From contig UQJP01000001.1 of NCBI GenBank assembly GCA_900541415.1, forward strand, positions 62,001-126,000: 64,000 bases of DNA. Direction: 5' to 3'. Below, piece by piece: positions 55,189-63,908 of the stretch. The DNA is from an uncultured Odoribacter sp. (lineage in GTDB: Bacteria > Bacteroidota > Bacteroidia > Bacteroidales > Marinifilaceae). The notes beneath the pieces are model-generated. The model saw only the letters and a program-made list of their open reading frames with translations. It was not told where the DNA came from and did no database searches. The stretch's first letter is position 1; every line of letters starts with the position of its first letter. Position numbers and translations under genes: made by a program.

Positions 55189-58062
55189 ATGAACACTAAA
55201 GTACTTTATTCAACGTATTTTATGCGTTTTATCTTATTGTTATTTATCGTCCCTGCATTTCAGGCCTGTATTGACAATAAGTATGATCTTGACAAAGATT
55301 TGTCGCTTGAAATAAGCGTAGGAGGAAAACACCTGGCTGTTCCTTTGGGAAGCACCAGTAACATTTATCTGGACAGTCTTGTAGATGCCAAAGACGGCGA
55401 TATTCTGAATTTTTTGGAAAACGGCGATTTCGCTCTATTTAAAACGGACAGCCTCGACATCAAAATTCCGAAACTCGATCCGGTGAACATCACAGTAAAC
55501 GGACTGGACATCGATCCTATATCCGTATCGGTAGACAATATTCAGCTACCGGACCAGTTCACGCTGGGGAATTTCAGTGAGAATATCCCTCTGGGAGCGG
55601 ATAACATCGAGCTTTCCGTAGCAAGCATGCAGCCGATCGGAGTGAACAAGCAAAAAAACATGGAAGCCGGAGTGGAAGGAGCTCCTATTCCAGCCAACAC
55701 GAAAGTAACCCTTGAAGAAACGAAAGGTTTTCAGTTTTCTTTCCAAAAAGTCGATGAAATTCAGGACGTAAAAACCGTATATTTCGGTGATACGGAAAAA
55801 GGTTCTCTGGCTCAAGTCACTATCAAACTGCCGGAAATCATCACCACCACCGACCATGTTATTGAGGACTTTTCCGTAACCTTACCCGCAGGTTTCATTT
55901 TGGCTGCCGATCCGGCAAGCATTGCAGGAACAGTGAGCGGCAACACCTTTTCCGTTACCAATTACGATCCGGGAACCCAGAAAACCATCAACTTTTCTTT
56001 CTATATCCGTCAAATGAGCGGTAATTTTTCCACGAATGCCACTGAAATTTCCTATTCCGACGATCTCCAGTGTTCGGTGGACTATAAAGTGGTTTCAGGA
56101 AAATTCAACCAGACAGGAACAGCAGAAATCGGTTTGGAAATCAACATTCCCCTCTCGATGAGAAGCGCCGATATTGCCACACAGGATATTCCGGTACAAT
56201 TAGCCGAACAAAACATCAACGTCAATAGTAAAATTGAAGACATTCCGCAAGAAATCGCTTCGGTCAAAACAATTTATTTTGACGAAGCAGGCAACGAAAT
56301 CAATGTTTCGGTCTCTCCATTGACCCTTCCGGTGAACTTATCGGGAAATGACGATGTGCAACTGAAATTCCCGGCAGAATTCCATTTCAAGCCATCGGAC
56401 GGACTGGCTGCGGGAAATATCTTGAATATTCCGGTAGCGGAACTAAATGCCGGAACCGTAAAAACGTTACACCTGGAATCCATCGAACTGAATCAGGATA
56501 TTCAAAACCAGGAAATCGTTCTGAATAAAAACATCACCTTGCTGGGCACAAGTTTACAACTGGACGCTTCGCCCTCGGTGAATACAAAAGAACTGGAAAC
56601 GCTATCGGATAAAAAAATACAGGTAGAAGTATCGGGCGCAGATTTAAAGATCAGCCATGCCGACGTCACCACCGCCGGAATTACGATCGACATCGACCGG
56701 GCTAAGGCCGACATGGATATATCGGAAGAAACACCGAAGGAACTGATCGCCGTGAGGGATGTCGCTTTCAAAGAAAGCCCGGAAGTGAGGTTACACTTAT
56801 CTTTCGAAGGAATCCCTGCCTCCGTAAACAAAGTGAAATTCAAAGATTACACGGTTACTTTCCCCGAATTTTTAATCTTTGAAGGGAACGACATCCAAAA
56901 TCACCAATTGGTTTTGAACGACGAAGTCACCGTATCGGATGGTTTCAGCAAAACCCTGATCATAAAACAGTTTTCTTTCGGCGACAATAACCCGATCGCA
57001 AACGGACACATCACCATCAACGATTCCATCATTCTCGACGGACAACTCTATATTGAGGAGTCCGGCCTGAACAGCAATGAACTGACCCATATCACCATCC
57101 GCCCGACGGTAAATATCACCCCGATGGGATTAGGTTTGGTGACGGGGAAAATCGACCCGGAAATCGACCCGGAAAAAGAAATGGTCGACATTGGCGATAT
57201 TCCCGACTTCATGAAAGACGACAGCGTTGTGCTCGACATCATGCATCCGCTGATTACCGTAAATGCCGGTAATACCATAGGTGTTCCGGTAAATGCAGAT
57301 TTAAAGATTCAGCCCATGCAAAAAGGGAACGTCATTACCGGAGGTGTGGTAGATGCTTCTATCGAAATAGAGCCGACTCCCGCTTTAGGAACAACCCGAT
57401 GGTCGAATTTCTGGATTTCCGACACCCAGGAAGGTATGCCATCCGGTTATAGCTACGTGTCTACCCCGAATCTGCCAAACCTCATCCGGAAAGTGCCGGA
57501 TTCGATTTCCATTGTCGTAACGGCAGAAGTTGATCCGGATGCCCTTCATTCCATCGACCTCTCGATTCCGGAATACAAGTTACAGGTGAAATATAATATC
57601 TCCGTACCGATTAAATTAGGTAAAGATTTAAACATCATCTATCATGACACCATCGACGACTTCAACAAAGACATCGAAGATTACGTCAAATATGTAACCG
57701 AGGCGCAGGTGCTTACAGAAATCGACAATACGATCCCGCTCGAAATGACTTGCAGTGCGCAAGCTGTCGATGTGAACAAAAAAGTATTAAAGGGAATCAA
57801 AGTTTCAGCCCCTCAAAAAGTGGAAGCTGCCGGCTGGGATGCGATAAACGGAAAAACAACACTTACTCAGACCTCGTTCTCCCTGCTTTTGGAAGAAACA
57901 GTAAGGGGAGAAATGACAAAATTAGACGGTTTGGTATTCAAAATATCGGCAAAAGCCAATTCCACCGTCGCCGGAGCCACTCTGAAAAAAGACCAGTATT
58001 TGAAGATCACGGCTAAAATGAAAGTTCCGGGAGGAGTAACTGTAGATATTGACGACCTTTAA
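55189..58062 (+). CDS. Large beta-rich lipoprotein of unknown function
   Basis: 957 residues. The lipoprotein signal ends FQAC (Cys27), followed by IDNKYDLDKDLSLEISVGG. I recognise no named domain. The body is made of many short beta-strand units with recurring IPxxL and LPxxL phrases (LAVPLGSTSNIYLDSL, IPLSMRSADIATQDIPVQLA, LTLPVNLSGNDDVQLKFP), which suggests a string of beta-sandwich repeats. No catalytic residues stand out. The DUF5723 gene starts 17 bases downstream, so the two form an operon; a lipoprotein plus a probable outer-membrane barrel suggests a surface complex. Predicted promoter at 55051-55079, terminator at 59758-59793. Confidence 0.8.
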   Translation: MNTKVLYSTYFMRFILLLFIVPAFQACIDNKYDLDKDLSLEISVGGKHLAVPLGSTSNIYLDSLVDAKDGDILNFLENGDFALFKTDSLDIKIPKLDPVNITVNGLDIDPISVSVDNIQLPDQFTLGNFSENIPLGADNIELSVASMQPIGVNKQKNMEAGVEGAPIPANTKVTLEETKGFQFSFQKVDEIQDVKTVYFGDTEKGSLAQVTIKLPEIITTTDHVIEDFSVTLPAGFILAADPASIAGTVSGNTFSVTNYDPGTQKTINFSFYIRQMSGNFSTNATEISYSDDLQCSVDYKVVSGKFNQTGTAEIGLEINIPLSMRSADIATQDIPVQLAEQNINVNSKIEDIPQEIASVKTIYFDEAGNEINVSVSPLTLPVNLSGNDDVQLKFPAEFHFKPSDGLAAGNILNIPVAELNAGTVKTLHLESIELNQDIQNQEIVLNKNITLLGTSLQLDASPSVNTKELETLSDKKIQVEVSGADLKISHADVTTAGITIDIDRAKADMDISEETPKELIAVRDVAFKESPEVRLHLSFEGIPASVNKVKFKDYTVTFPEFLIFEGNDIQNHQLVLNDEVTVSDGFSKTLIIKQFSFGDNNPIANGHITINDSIILDGQLYIEESGLNSNELTHITIRPTVNITPMGLGLVTGKIDPEIDPEKEMVDIGDIPDFMKDDSVVLDIMHPLITVNAGNTIGVPVNADLKIQPMQKGNVITGGVVDASIEIEPTPALGTTRWSNFWISDTQEGMPSGYSYVSTPNLPNLIRKVPDSISIVVTAEVDPDALHSIDLSIPEYKLQVKYNISVPIKLGKDLNIIYHDTIDDFNKDIEDYVKYVTEAQVLTEIDNTIPLEMTCSAQAVDVNKKVLKGIKVSAPQKVEAAGWDAINGKTTLTQTSFSLLLEETVRGEMTKLDGLVFKISAKANSTVAGATLKKDQYLKITAKMKVPGGVTVDIDDL

Positions 58063-58079
58063 TTAAAAAAAGCTGAACA

Positions 58080-59729
58080 ATGAAAAACTTAATAATCATA
58101 TTCATCCTATGCCTGGGAACTCTGAGCGTGGAAGCTCAGCAAACACTGCATTCATCCTATTTCCTGAAACGGATGCCCATGCGTCATAAATTAAATCCGG
58201 CATTAATCAATGATTACGGATATTTCAGCATCCCGATGTTAGGAAACATCAATATAGGTGTACAGTCGAACCTAAGCCTTAAAAATTTTATCTACCCCAC
58301 AAACGACGGGAATCTGATGACCTTCATGCATCAGGATGTGTCGGCAGATGATTTTTTAGACCACATCAAAAATTACAATTCCGTTGAAATGAATGTCGAT
58401 ATGGCCATTCTTTCTTTCGGCTTTTTCGGATTCAAAGGCTATAACACCTTCGACATCTCCCTGCGCTCACACACAGGCATATATGCGCCGGAAGACCTGT
58501 TCCGCTTTATGAAACTGGGCATGGACAACGAAAACGGTAATTCCTACCACCTCCGTAATTTCACCATGAAAACCGATAATTACGTTGAGTTGGCATTGGG
58601 ACATGCCCACCAGATTAACGACAAATTAACAATCGGTGCTAAACTGAAATTCCTTGCAGGTGTTGCTAATATTCAGGCGAAAATCCATCAGATGGACATC
58701 ACCCTGTCGGAAGATAAATGGGAAATTATGGCCAACGGGCAAATGGATGCTTCTGTTTTAGGAGCAAGCCTGCAAACGAAAGCCAACGGCGAAATCGACG
58801 ATTTCGATTTCGACATCGACAAGCCCGCTTTAAGCGGCTGGGGATTAGGAACCGATTTAGGAGCCACCTATAAACTTATGGACAACCTGACGCTTTCCGC
58901 AGCAGTGGTCGATTTGGGATTTATCCGCTGGAATAAAAACCTGAGAGGAGCCACCCTCAACAACGAATCGTTCCTGTTCGACGGTTTTAAAGAGGTGGAT
59001 ATTGATGACGATTCCTCTATCGACGACCAATGGGACGACATTGCCGACCAACTGGAAGACATGGTGCGTTTCTATGAAACCGATGCCCCTTCCTCCCGTT
59101 CCACCAGCCTCCGTACCACACTGAATATCGGCGCGGAATATTCTATTTTAAACGATAAAATTTCTTTCGGACTTTTATCCTCAACCCGGTTTTCAAGTCC
59201 TAAAACCTGGACGGAAATCGTCGGGTCGGCAAATTTCCGCCCCGCATCCTGGTTCAACTTAGCATTCACCGGAACACTTTCCAACTATGGCCCGAACTGG
59301 GGATGGGTGCTTAACCTCTGTCCCAGGGGATTCAACTTCTTTATCGGGACAGACCATATGGTGACCCGGGTCACCCCGCAATACATCCCGACTAAAAATG
59401 CTACGGTCAACCTGAATTTCGGATTCAATGTGCCTATGGGCGGGCCGATCCGTCACGCCAGAAAAGTAGCGAAACGGGAAGACCGGGAACTGCGGCGACA
59501 CACGAAAGCCACTCTCAAAGCCACAAAATACCATGAAACGCAGGTGGAAGCCGTAGACTCCCTGATAAACCGTCAAAAAACAGAGGACACGAACACCGGG
59601 GAAGAAGCTCCGGTGGAATCCATTCAGGCTACTGCCGGAACAAATTTCAGAGGGAACGGTATACACACGAACTCTCCGTTCTACATCAAAGAAACAAACG
59701 GAAGAAACCCTAAAAATCGCAGATTCTAA
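58080..59729 (+). CDS. DUF5723-type outer-membrane beta-barrel protein
   Basis: 549 residues with a signal peptide cleaved near residue 19 (SVEAQ). The mature start SYFLKRMPMRHKLNPALIND and the alternating strands that follow (IPMLGNINIGVQSNLSLKNF, VELALGHAHQINDKLTIGAK, LTLSAAVVDLGFIRWNKN) fit the DUF5723 family of FadL/PorV-like barrels in Bacteroidota. The last about 90 residues, after NLNFGFNVPMGGP, are charged and probably lie in the periplasm. Function is unknown. It is co-transcribed with the 957-residue lipoprotein and ends just before a strong terminator. Confidence 0.78.
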   Translation: MKNLIIIFILCLGTLSVEAQQTLHSSYFLKRMPMRHKLNPALINDYGYFSIPMLGNINIGVQSNLSLKNFIYPTNDGNLMTFMHQDVSADDFLDHIKNYNSVEMNVDMAILSFGFFGFKGYNTFDISLRSHTGIYAPEDLFRFMKLGMDNENGNSYHLRNFTMKTDNYVELALGHAHQINDKLTIGAKLKFLAGVANIQAKIHQMDITLSEDKWEIMANGQMDASVLGASLQTKANGEIDDFDFDIDKPALSGWGLGTDLGATYKLMDNLTLSAAVVDLGFIRWNKNLRGATLNNESFLFDGFKEVDIDDDSSIDDQWDDIADQLEDMVRFYETDAPSSRSTSLRTTLNIGAEYSILNDKISFGLLSSTRFSSPKTWTEIVGSANFRPASWFNLAFTGTLSNYGPNWGWVLNLCPRGFNFFIGTDHMVTRVTPQYIPTKNATVNLNFGFNVPMGGPIRHARKVAKREDRELRRHTKATLKATKYHETQVEAVDSLINRQKTEDTNTGEEAPVESIQATAGTNFRGNGIHTNSPFYIKETNGRNPKNRRF

Positions 59730-59757
59730 TATCGATGATAGAAACATCAACGAAAGT

Positions 59758-59793
59758 AACTGGCCGGGAAATACATTTCCGGCCAGTTTTTTT
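59758..59793 (+). terminator. Rho-independent terminator after the DUF5723 gene
   Basis: AACTGGCCGG with AAAT pairs with ATTT and CCGGCCAGTT around a tiny loop, followed by TTTTTTT. It lies 28 bases after the stop codon. Confidence 0.92.
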
Positions 59794-59935
59794 AATCACT
59801 TCCGGTATAAAGTTTTTTCAGAAACAAGGTCTACCGGATATATAACCGCGCCTTAATTGGTTTTTATAAAATAAATTATTTTTTGACCGCATTAGGGATA
59901 ACAAAGAGGGTTTATTTCAAACAGCCCTTAAACAG

Positions 59936-59967
59936 GAAGAACGGAATCCATACGGATTCCGTTCTTC
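59936..59967. terminator. Hairpin between convergent operons, probable terminator of nrdDG
   Basis: Perfect 14-base stem GAAGAACGGAATCC / GGATTCCGTTCTTC with loop ATAC. It is followed by TTTATAT on the plus strand and by CTGTTTAAGG on the minus strand, so the T-run is weak on both. Its place 62 bases after nrdG suggests use by the minus strand. The 140 bases between this and 59793 show nothing else. Confidence 0.6.
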
Positions 59968-60029
59968 TTTATATCCTTTGGCAAAAAACGAAGTTTCAGC
60001 GACAATAGAATACCGCCTTTTCAGGCAAC

Positions 60030-60557
60030 TCACACAGCCATCACAGGCAACGGCTTATACTCAAACAAACAAACACGGCCTGCCGCTGCCGACCGGCGTA
60101 TATCCACCAGCCGCTGGTTGCTGCTCCCCCGGAAAAGAAGTCCGGTGTCCCTTAATTCCTGCTTGAAACGCCCGTCAACCAACACATCGATATAAGGCAG
60201 GATCATGGATAAGCGGGAGGATTTACAAATCTCCTCATAACAATAGCCTGTATAGCACCAGATGTTTTTCCCACTCTCCGCTTTGATTCTTTTTGCCAGC
60301 CGGGTAAAAGCCTCCACCTGCATCAAAGGGTCGCCCCCGCTGAATGTGATATTGGCAAAAGGATTACCCAACAACTTATCAGCCACCACTTCCACCGAAA
60401 CGACATGTCCGGCGGATAAATCCCAAGACTGCGGATTATGGCAGCCGGGACAGCGGTGGGGACAACCGGAAGCATATACCGTCGTACGGAATCCCGGACC
60501 GTCCACAACCGTATCTTCTACAATATCCAATATCGCTAACTCATGACCTCTGTCCAT
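60030..60557 (-). CDS. nrdG: Anaerobic ribonucleoside-triphosphate reductase activating protein (radical SAM)
   Basis: 175 residues. The radical-SAM Cys cluster is Cys32-X3-Cys36-X2-Cys39 (CPHRCPGCHNPQSW), which binds the 4Fe-4S centre. ITFSGGDPLMQ is the following GGE-like SAM-binding motif and ILPYIDVLVDGRF is typical of NrdG. It uses S-adenosylmethionine to make the glycyl radical on NrdD. It starts 11 bases after the nrdD stop with a good ribosome site (AGAGGGGACT before ATG), so it is the second gene of the operon and shares the cobalamin riboswitch. Confidence 0.95.
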   Translation of the reverse strand: MDRGHELAILDIVEDTVVDGPGFRTTVYASGCPHRCPGCHNPQSWDLSAGHVVSVEVVADKLLGNPFANITFSGGDPLMQVEAFTRLAKRIKAESGKNIWCYTGYCYEEICKSSRLSMILPYIDVLVDGRFKQELRDTGLLFRGSSNQRLVDIRRSAAAGRVCLFEYKPLPVMAV

Positions 60558-60568
60558 AGTCCCCTCTC

Positions 60569-62776
60569 TTAATTATGCCGCACCCGGTCGTTCAATTCTG
60601 CCAGTTTCGCGCGGTTCCAGCGGTCGGTAGTCCCCACCAGGTAACCGGTAATCCGTTGCAAGCGGTCGATATGATCTCCCCCGCAAGTCGGGCAAACTTC
60701 CAAACCGTCGGTTGCATCCTCATAACCACAATCCATACAACGGTTCCGATTGTGGTTCACAGAACAATATCCCATATTATAAGCGTCCATCATATCTACC
60801 ACCGACATAATCGCATCCGGATTGTGCGTGGCATCCCCGTCGATCTCCACATAAAAAATATGTCCGCCTCTGGTCATTTCATGATAGGGAGCCTCAACCT
60901 CCGCCTTATGACGTGCAGAACACTTGTAATATACGGGAACATGATTGGAATTTGTGTAATATTCCCGGTCGGTAATCCCCGGAATCATACCGAAGCTCTT
61001 CCTGTCTTTTTGAGTGAATTTACCGGACAAACCTTCGGCAGGCGTAGCCAGCACACTATAATTATGCTGATAATGTTCTGAATATTCGTTGGCTTTATCC
61101 CGGATATGCGACACAATTTTCAATCCCAATTCCTGCGCGGCGGCATCTTCTCCGTGATGTTTCCCGGTGAGGGCCACCAAACACTCTGCCAGCCCGATAA
61201 ACCCGATCCCCAAAGTTCCCTGGTTAATCACGCTTTCGATAGAATCCTCCGGTTTCAGCTTTTCAGCACCCAGCCAAAGGGAAGACATCAGCAGCGGGAA
61301 CTGCTTTGCCCTGGCGGTTTTCTGAAATTCCAAACGGCGATGTAGCTGCAATGCCGTCAAATCCAACATTTCATCTAACTTACGGAAAAATGTATCGATC
61401 TTTTCCTGTTGCCCGTCGATGTCCATACATTCTATGGCAAGGCGTACGATATTTATAGTCGAGAACGAAAGATTTCCGCGTCCGATAGAAGTTTTTTCTC
61501 CAAAACGGTTTTCAAAAACCCGGGTACGGCATCCCATCGTGGCAGTTTCATACCGGAAGCGTTCCGGATCGTCCGCTTTCCAAAGTTCATGATGGTTAAA
61601 CGTCGCATCCAGATTAATAAAATTCGGGAAAAAACGGCGTGCCGAAACCTGACAGGCAAAACGGTAAAGGTCGTAATTCGGATCTTCCGGCAAATAATTC
61701 ACACCCCGTTTCTTTTTCCAGATCTGAATAGGGAAAATAGCCGTCACTCCATTACCCACTCCCTGATAGGTAGACCTCAGTAATTCGCGAATAATGCAAC
61801 GCCCTTCTGCCGAAGTATCCGTTCCATAATTGATGGAACTGAACACCACCTGGTTTCCGCCCCGGCTATGAATAGTGTTCATATTATGGATAAAAGCCTC
61901 CATAGATTGATGTACCCGGCTCACCGTACGATTGATCGCATGTTGAAAAATCCGTTCATCACCGGACAATTCATCCACCGGTTTCACGATATAATCCTCC
62001 ACCGGACGCTCATACAGGTGCTTATAATCTTGGCCTGTAATATCTTCCAAAACCTTTACTTCCTCCACAAAGCTGGAGTGTACATAAGGGGCAAGGTAAA
62101 AATCGAATGCAGGAATAGCCTGTCCCCCGTGCATCTCATTTTGTGCCGTTTCCAAAGAAATACAGCCTAAGATACTTGCTGTTTCGATTCGTTTAGCGGG
62201 ACGCGACTCTCCATGTCCGGCAAAAAAACCGTTTTTCAAAATCTTATCCAGGGGGTGCTGCACACAAGTCAGGCTCTTCGTCGGATAATAATCCTTATCG
62301 TGAATATGTAAATATCCTCCGCGCACGGCATTCCTCACATCTTCCATCAGCAGGTAATCGTCCACGAAAGGCTTTGTCGATTCACTGGCGAACTTCATCA
62401 TCATCCCTGCCGGAGTATCGGCATTCATATTGGCATTTTCGCGGGTAACGTCGTTCGATTTCGTTTCGATAATTTCCAGAAAAATATCGCGCGTCTTCGC
62501 TTTACGGGCAATACTCCGCTGGTTACGGTATGCAATATAAAGCTGCGCCACATCTTTGCGGCGGCTCTTCATCAACTCCAGTTCCACTGAATCCTGAATT
62601 TCCTCCACACTCATCTGCTCCTGCCCCCGGCAAGCAATACGGTCGGTGATCATCAGGGCCAGTTCCATATCCTCGCCCTTATCTGTATGAAGCATTGCCC
62701 GGCGGATCGCCGCTACAATTTTATCTTCATTAAATCCGACTACTCGGCCATCTCTTTTTACAACGGTCTGAATCAT
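60569..62776 (-). CDS. nrdD: Anaerobic (class III) ribonucleoside-triphosphate reductase
   Basis: 735 residues. It reduces NTPs to dNTPs without oxygen, using a glycyl radical. N-terminal ATP-cone at about 2-95 (VVKRDGRVVGFNEDKIVAAI), central barrel, a C-terminal zinc site made of Cys680, Cys683, Cys695 and Cys698 (CMDCGYED, CPTCGGDH), and the radical Gly711 in RITGYLVGT. All key elements are present. Ribosome site GAAAGGG lies 9 bases before the ATG. A cobalamin riboswitch 145 bases upstream should turn the operon down when vitamin B12 is plentiful, which makes sense if the cell also has a B12-dependent (class II) reductase; none is in this window. Confidence 0.97.
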   Translation of the reverse strand: MIQTVVKRDGRVVGFNEDKIVAAIRRAMLHTDKGEDMELALMITDRIACRGQEQMSVEEIQDSVELELMKSRRKDVAQLYIAYRNQRSIARKAKTRDIFLEIIETKSNDVTRENANMNADTPAGMMMKFASESTKPFVDDYLLMEDVRNAVRGGYLHIHDKDYYPTKSLTCVQHPLDKILKNGFFAGHGESRPAKRIETASILGCISLETAQNEMHGGQAIPAFDFYLAPYVHSSFVEEVKVLEDITGQDYKHLYERPVEDYIVKPVDELSGDERIFQHAINRTVSRVHQSMEAFIHNMNTIHSRGGNQVVFSSINYGTDTSAEGRCIIRELLRSTYQGVGNGVTAIFPIQIWKKKRGVNYLPEDPNYDLYRFACQVSARRFFPNFINLDATFNHHELWKADDPERFRYETATMGCRTRVFENRFGEKTSIGRGNLSFSTINIVRLAIECMDIDGQQEKIDTFFRKLDEMLDLTALQLHRRLEFQKTARAKQFPLLMSSLWLGAEKLKPEDSIESVINQGTLGIGFIGLAECLVALTGKHHGEDAAAQELGLKIVSHIRDKANEYSEHYQHNYSVLATPAEGLSGKFTQKDRKSFGMIPGITDREYYTNSNHVPVYYKCSARHKAEVEAPYHEMTRGGHIFYVEIDGDATHNPDAIMSVVDMMDAYNMGYCSVNHNRNRCMDCGYEDATDGLEVCPTCGGDHIDRLQRITGYLVGTTDRWNRAKLAELNDRVRHN

Positions 62777-62921
62777 AATACGATACCCTTTCTACTATAA
62801 TTTATTAATGATTATCAGGAATAGTTCAGCAAGCATTCGGGCATTACACCCGTACCAAGAGGAATAGAGAACATACAATTTACTCCGTTCCAGCTTTTCC
62901 TCGAAAGCCTGTGAAACAACC

Positions 62922-63095
62922 GAATCCGGCAGGTCTTCTGACTTACTTCCCGTTCGGACACCTTCCCGCCTACATACAGACAGTGGCAAATTCATCCGAA
63001 TCTTTAACGAAGTTCACAGCAGCGGGACTGTTCAGGATTTTCACCTGGTTCCCTTTTCATCCGGTTTTATAATCCTTAAAACCGGAACCGAATTC
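62922..63095 (-). ncRNA. Cobalamin (adenosylcobalamin) riboswitch in the nrdDG leader
   Basis: Read on the minus strand the conserved parts come in the right order. P1 closes with GAATTCGG (63095-63088) against CCGGATTC (62929-62922). The CCGGTTTT/AAAACCGG hairpin follows. Then AAAAGGGAACCAGGTGAAAA, TCCTGAACAGTCCCGC and TGCTGTGAA form the core. The B12 box is TTGCCACTG, and AGTCAGAAGACCTGCC closes the element. These are the hallmark blocks of the class I cobalamin riboswitch. About 145 bases of expression platform separate it from the nrdD start. A 66-codon frame that overlaps it is a chance open frame. Confidence 0.93.
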
Positions 63096-63366
63096 CTGAC
63101 AAATATATGAAGAAAAAATAGATAAGCGTATACAAAAAAGTAGATTTTTAGAAAATAAAATGGAAAGATCAGAGTATCAAAGTTTTCCATTTTTAATTTT
63201 TTTCACAAATCCGAAAAGCCACACAATATTCTGAAAAACAACACTTTAACAAACAAATAAGCCAATTACACACAGAGTCTCAAGAAGTTAAAAGTTTTCC
63301 AAAAATAAAACCACCGTTTAAATGGGATTAAAATTTCCGTCATTTGAAATAAGCATTCGCACCGCA
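63096..63366. other. AT-rich gap upstream of the riboswitch with candidate -7 box
   Basis: TATATTTG on the minus strand (63107-63100) is an exact TAnnTTTG box ending 4 bases before the riboswitch, so the transcript would start right at P1. A CAAA (TTTG on the minus strand) at 63133 is about 25 bases away, slightly too far for a standard -33. An A/T-rich hairpin (AAAATGGAAA / TTTCCATTTT, about 63158-63191) could be a weak terminator of the gene at 63367. No coding frame is seen. Confidence 0.45.
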
Positions 63367-63822
63367 TTATTTTTCATGTTCCAGATACTCCGCCCAGATC
63401 CGTGCAGCCTCCTCCACCATCTGTATACAGGGGCGTTTTTTATAATATTCCGCCGTCCGGTTTTCGGGACGGGTATCCGTATTCCGGTGTGAAGGCAATC
63501 CCAATAATTCTGCACAGATCAAAGAACCGTTCCGGCGGATAAATTCATCTGCCAGTTGTTGCACCAGCTCATAATTGGCCTCCTTGCCCGCCCGGTCTGC
63601 CCCATCCGTACACCCTTTATGCAAGCCGGCCAGCAAAAACATTCCGCAAGCCGCGCCACAAGTCATACGCATCCGCCCGATTCCCCCGCCGAACGAAGCG
63701 GACATCTGCAAGGCCTGATCCTCCGTATAACCATACATATCGGCAAAAGCAGCACAAACAGACTGCGAACAATTGAATCCCTTTTTGAATAACTCTACCG
63801 CCCGTTTTATCCGATCTTCCAT
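63367..63822 (-). CDS. C_GCAxxG_C_C family redox-type protein
   Basis: 151 residues, no signal peptide. The family signature is complete: FNCSQSVCAAF (Cys18, Cys23), the name-giving CGAACG (Cys55, Cys59), Cys71, and the late RPC (Cys132), plus Cys103. SFGGGIGRMRMTCGAACG is the most conserved stretch. The family is small, Cys-rich and thought to be linked to redox or metal chemistry; no exact reaction is established. It is transcribed on the minus strand and preceded, 9 bases before the ATG, by a long inverted repeat (63831-63869). Confidence 0.9.
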   Translation of the reverse strand: MEDRIKRAVELFKKGFNCSQSVCAAFADMYGYTEDQALQMSASFGGGIGRMRMTCGAACGMFLLAGLHKGCTDGADRAGKEANYELVQQLADEFIRRNGSLICAELLGLPSHRNTDTRPENRTAEYYKKRPCIQMVEEAARIWAEYLEHEK

Positions 63823-63830
63823 AACCTGTA

Positions 63831-63869
63831 AATTTTATCCCGGTGAAACTTATTCACCGGGATAAAATT
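63831..63869. repeat. Perfect 17-base inverted repeat just upstream of the C_GCAxxG_C_C gene
   Basis: AATTTTATCCCGGTGAA and its exact reverse complement, with a 5-base loop ACTTA. It lies 9 bases before the ATG at 63822 and 40 bases after the stop of the partial gene at 63909. The T-run is inside the stem and none follows it, so it is not a textbook terminator on either strand; it may still end the upstream transcript. Confidence 0.6.
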
Positions 63870-63908
63870 AATTAAAATCATCCTCTTTTAAAACCGTTTC
63901 CCAAAGAT

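Noticed and set aside
62795..62995. 66-codon open frame upstream of nrdD
   Set aside because: It covers the B12 box and 3' part of the cobalamin riboswitch, so it is a chance frame in a structured leader.
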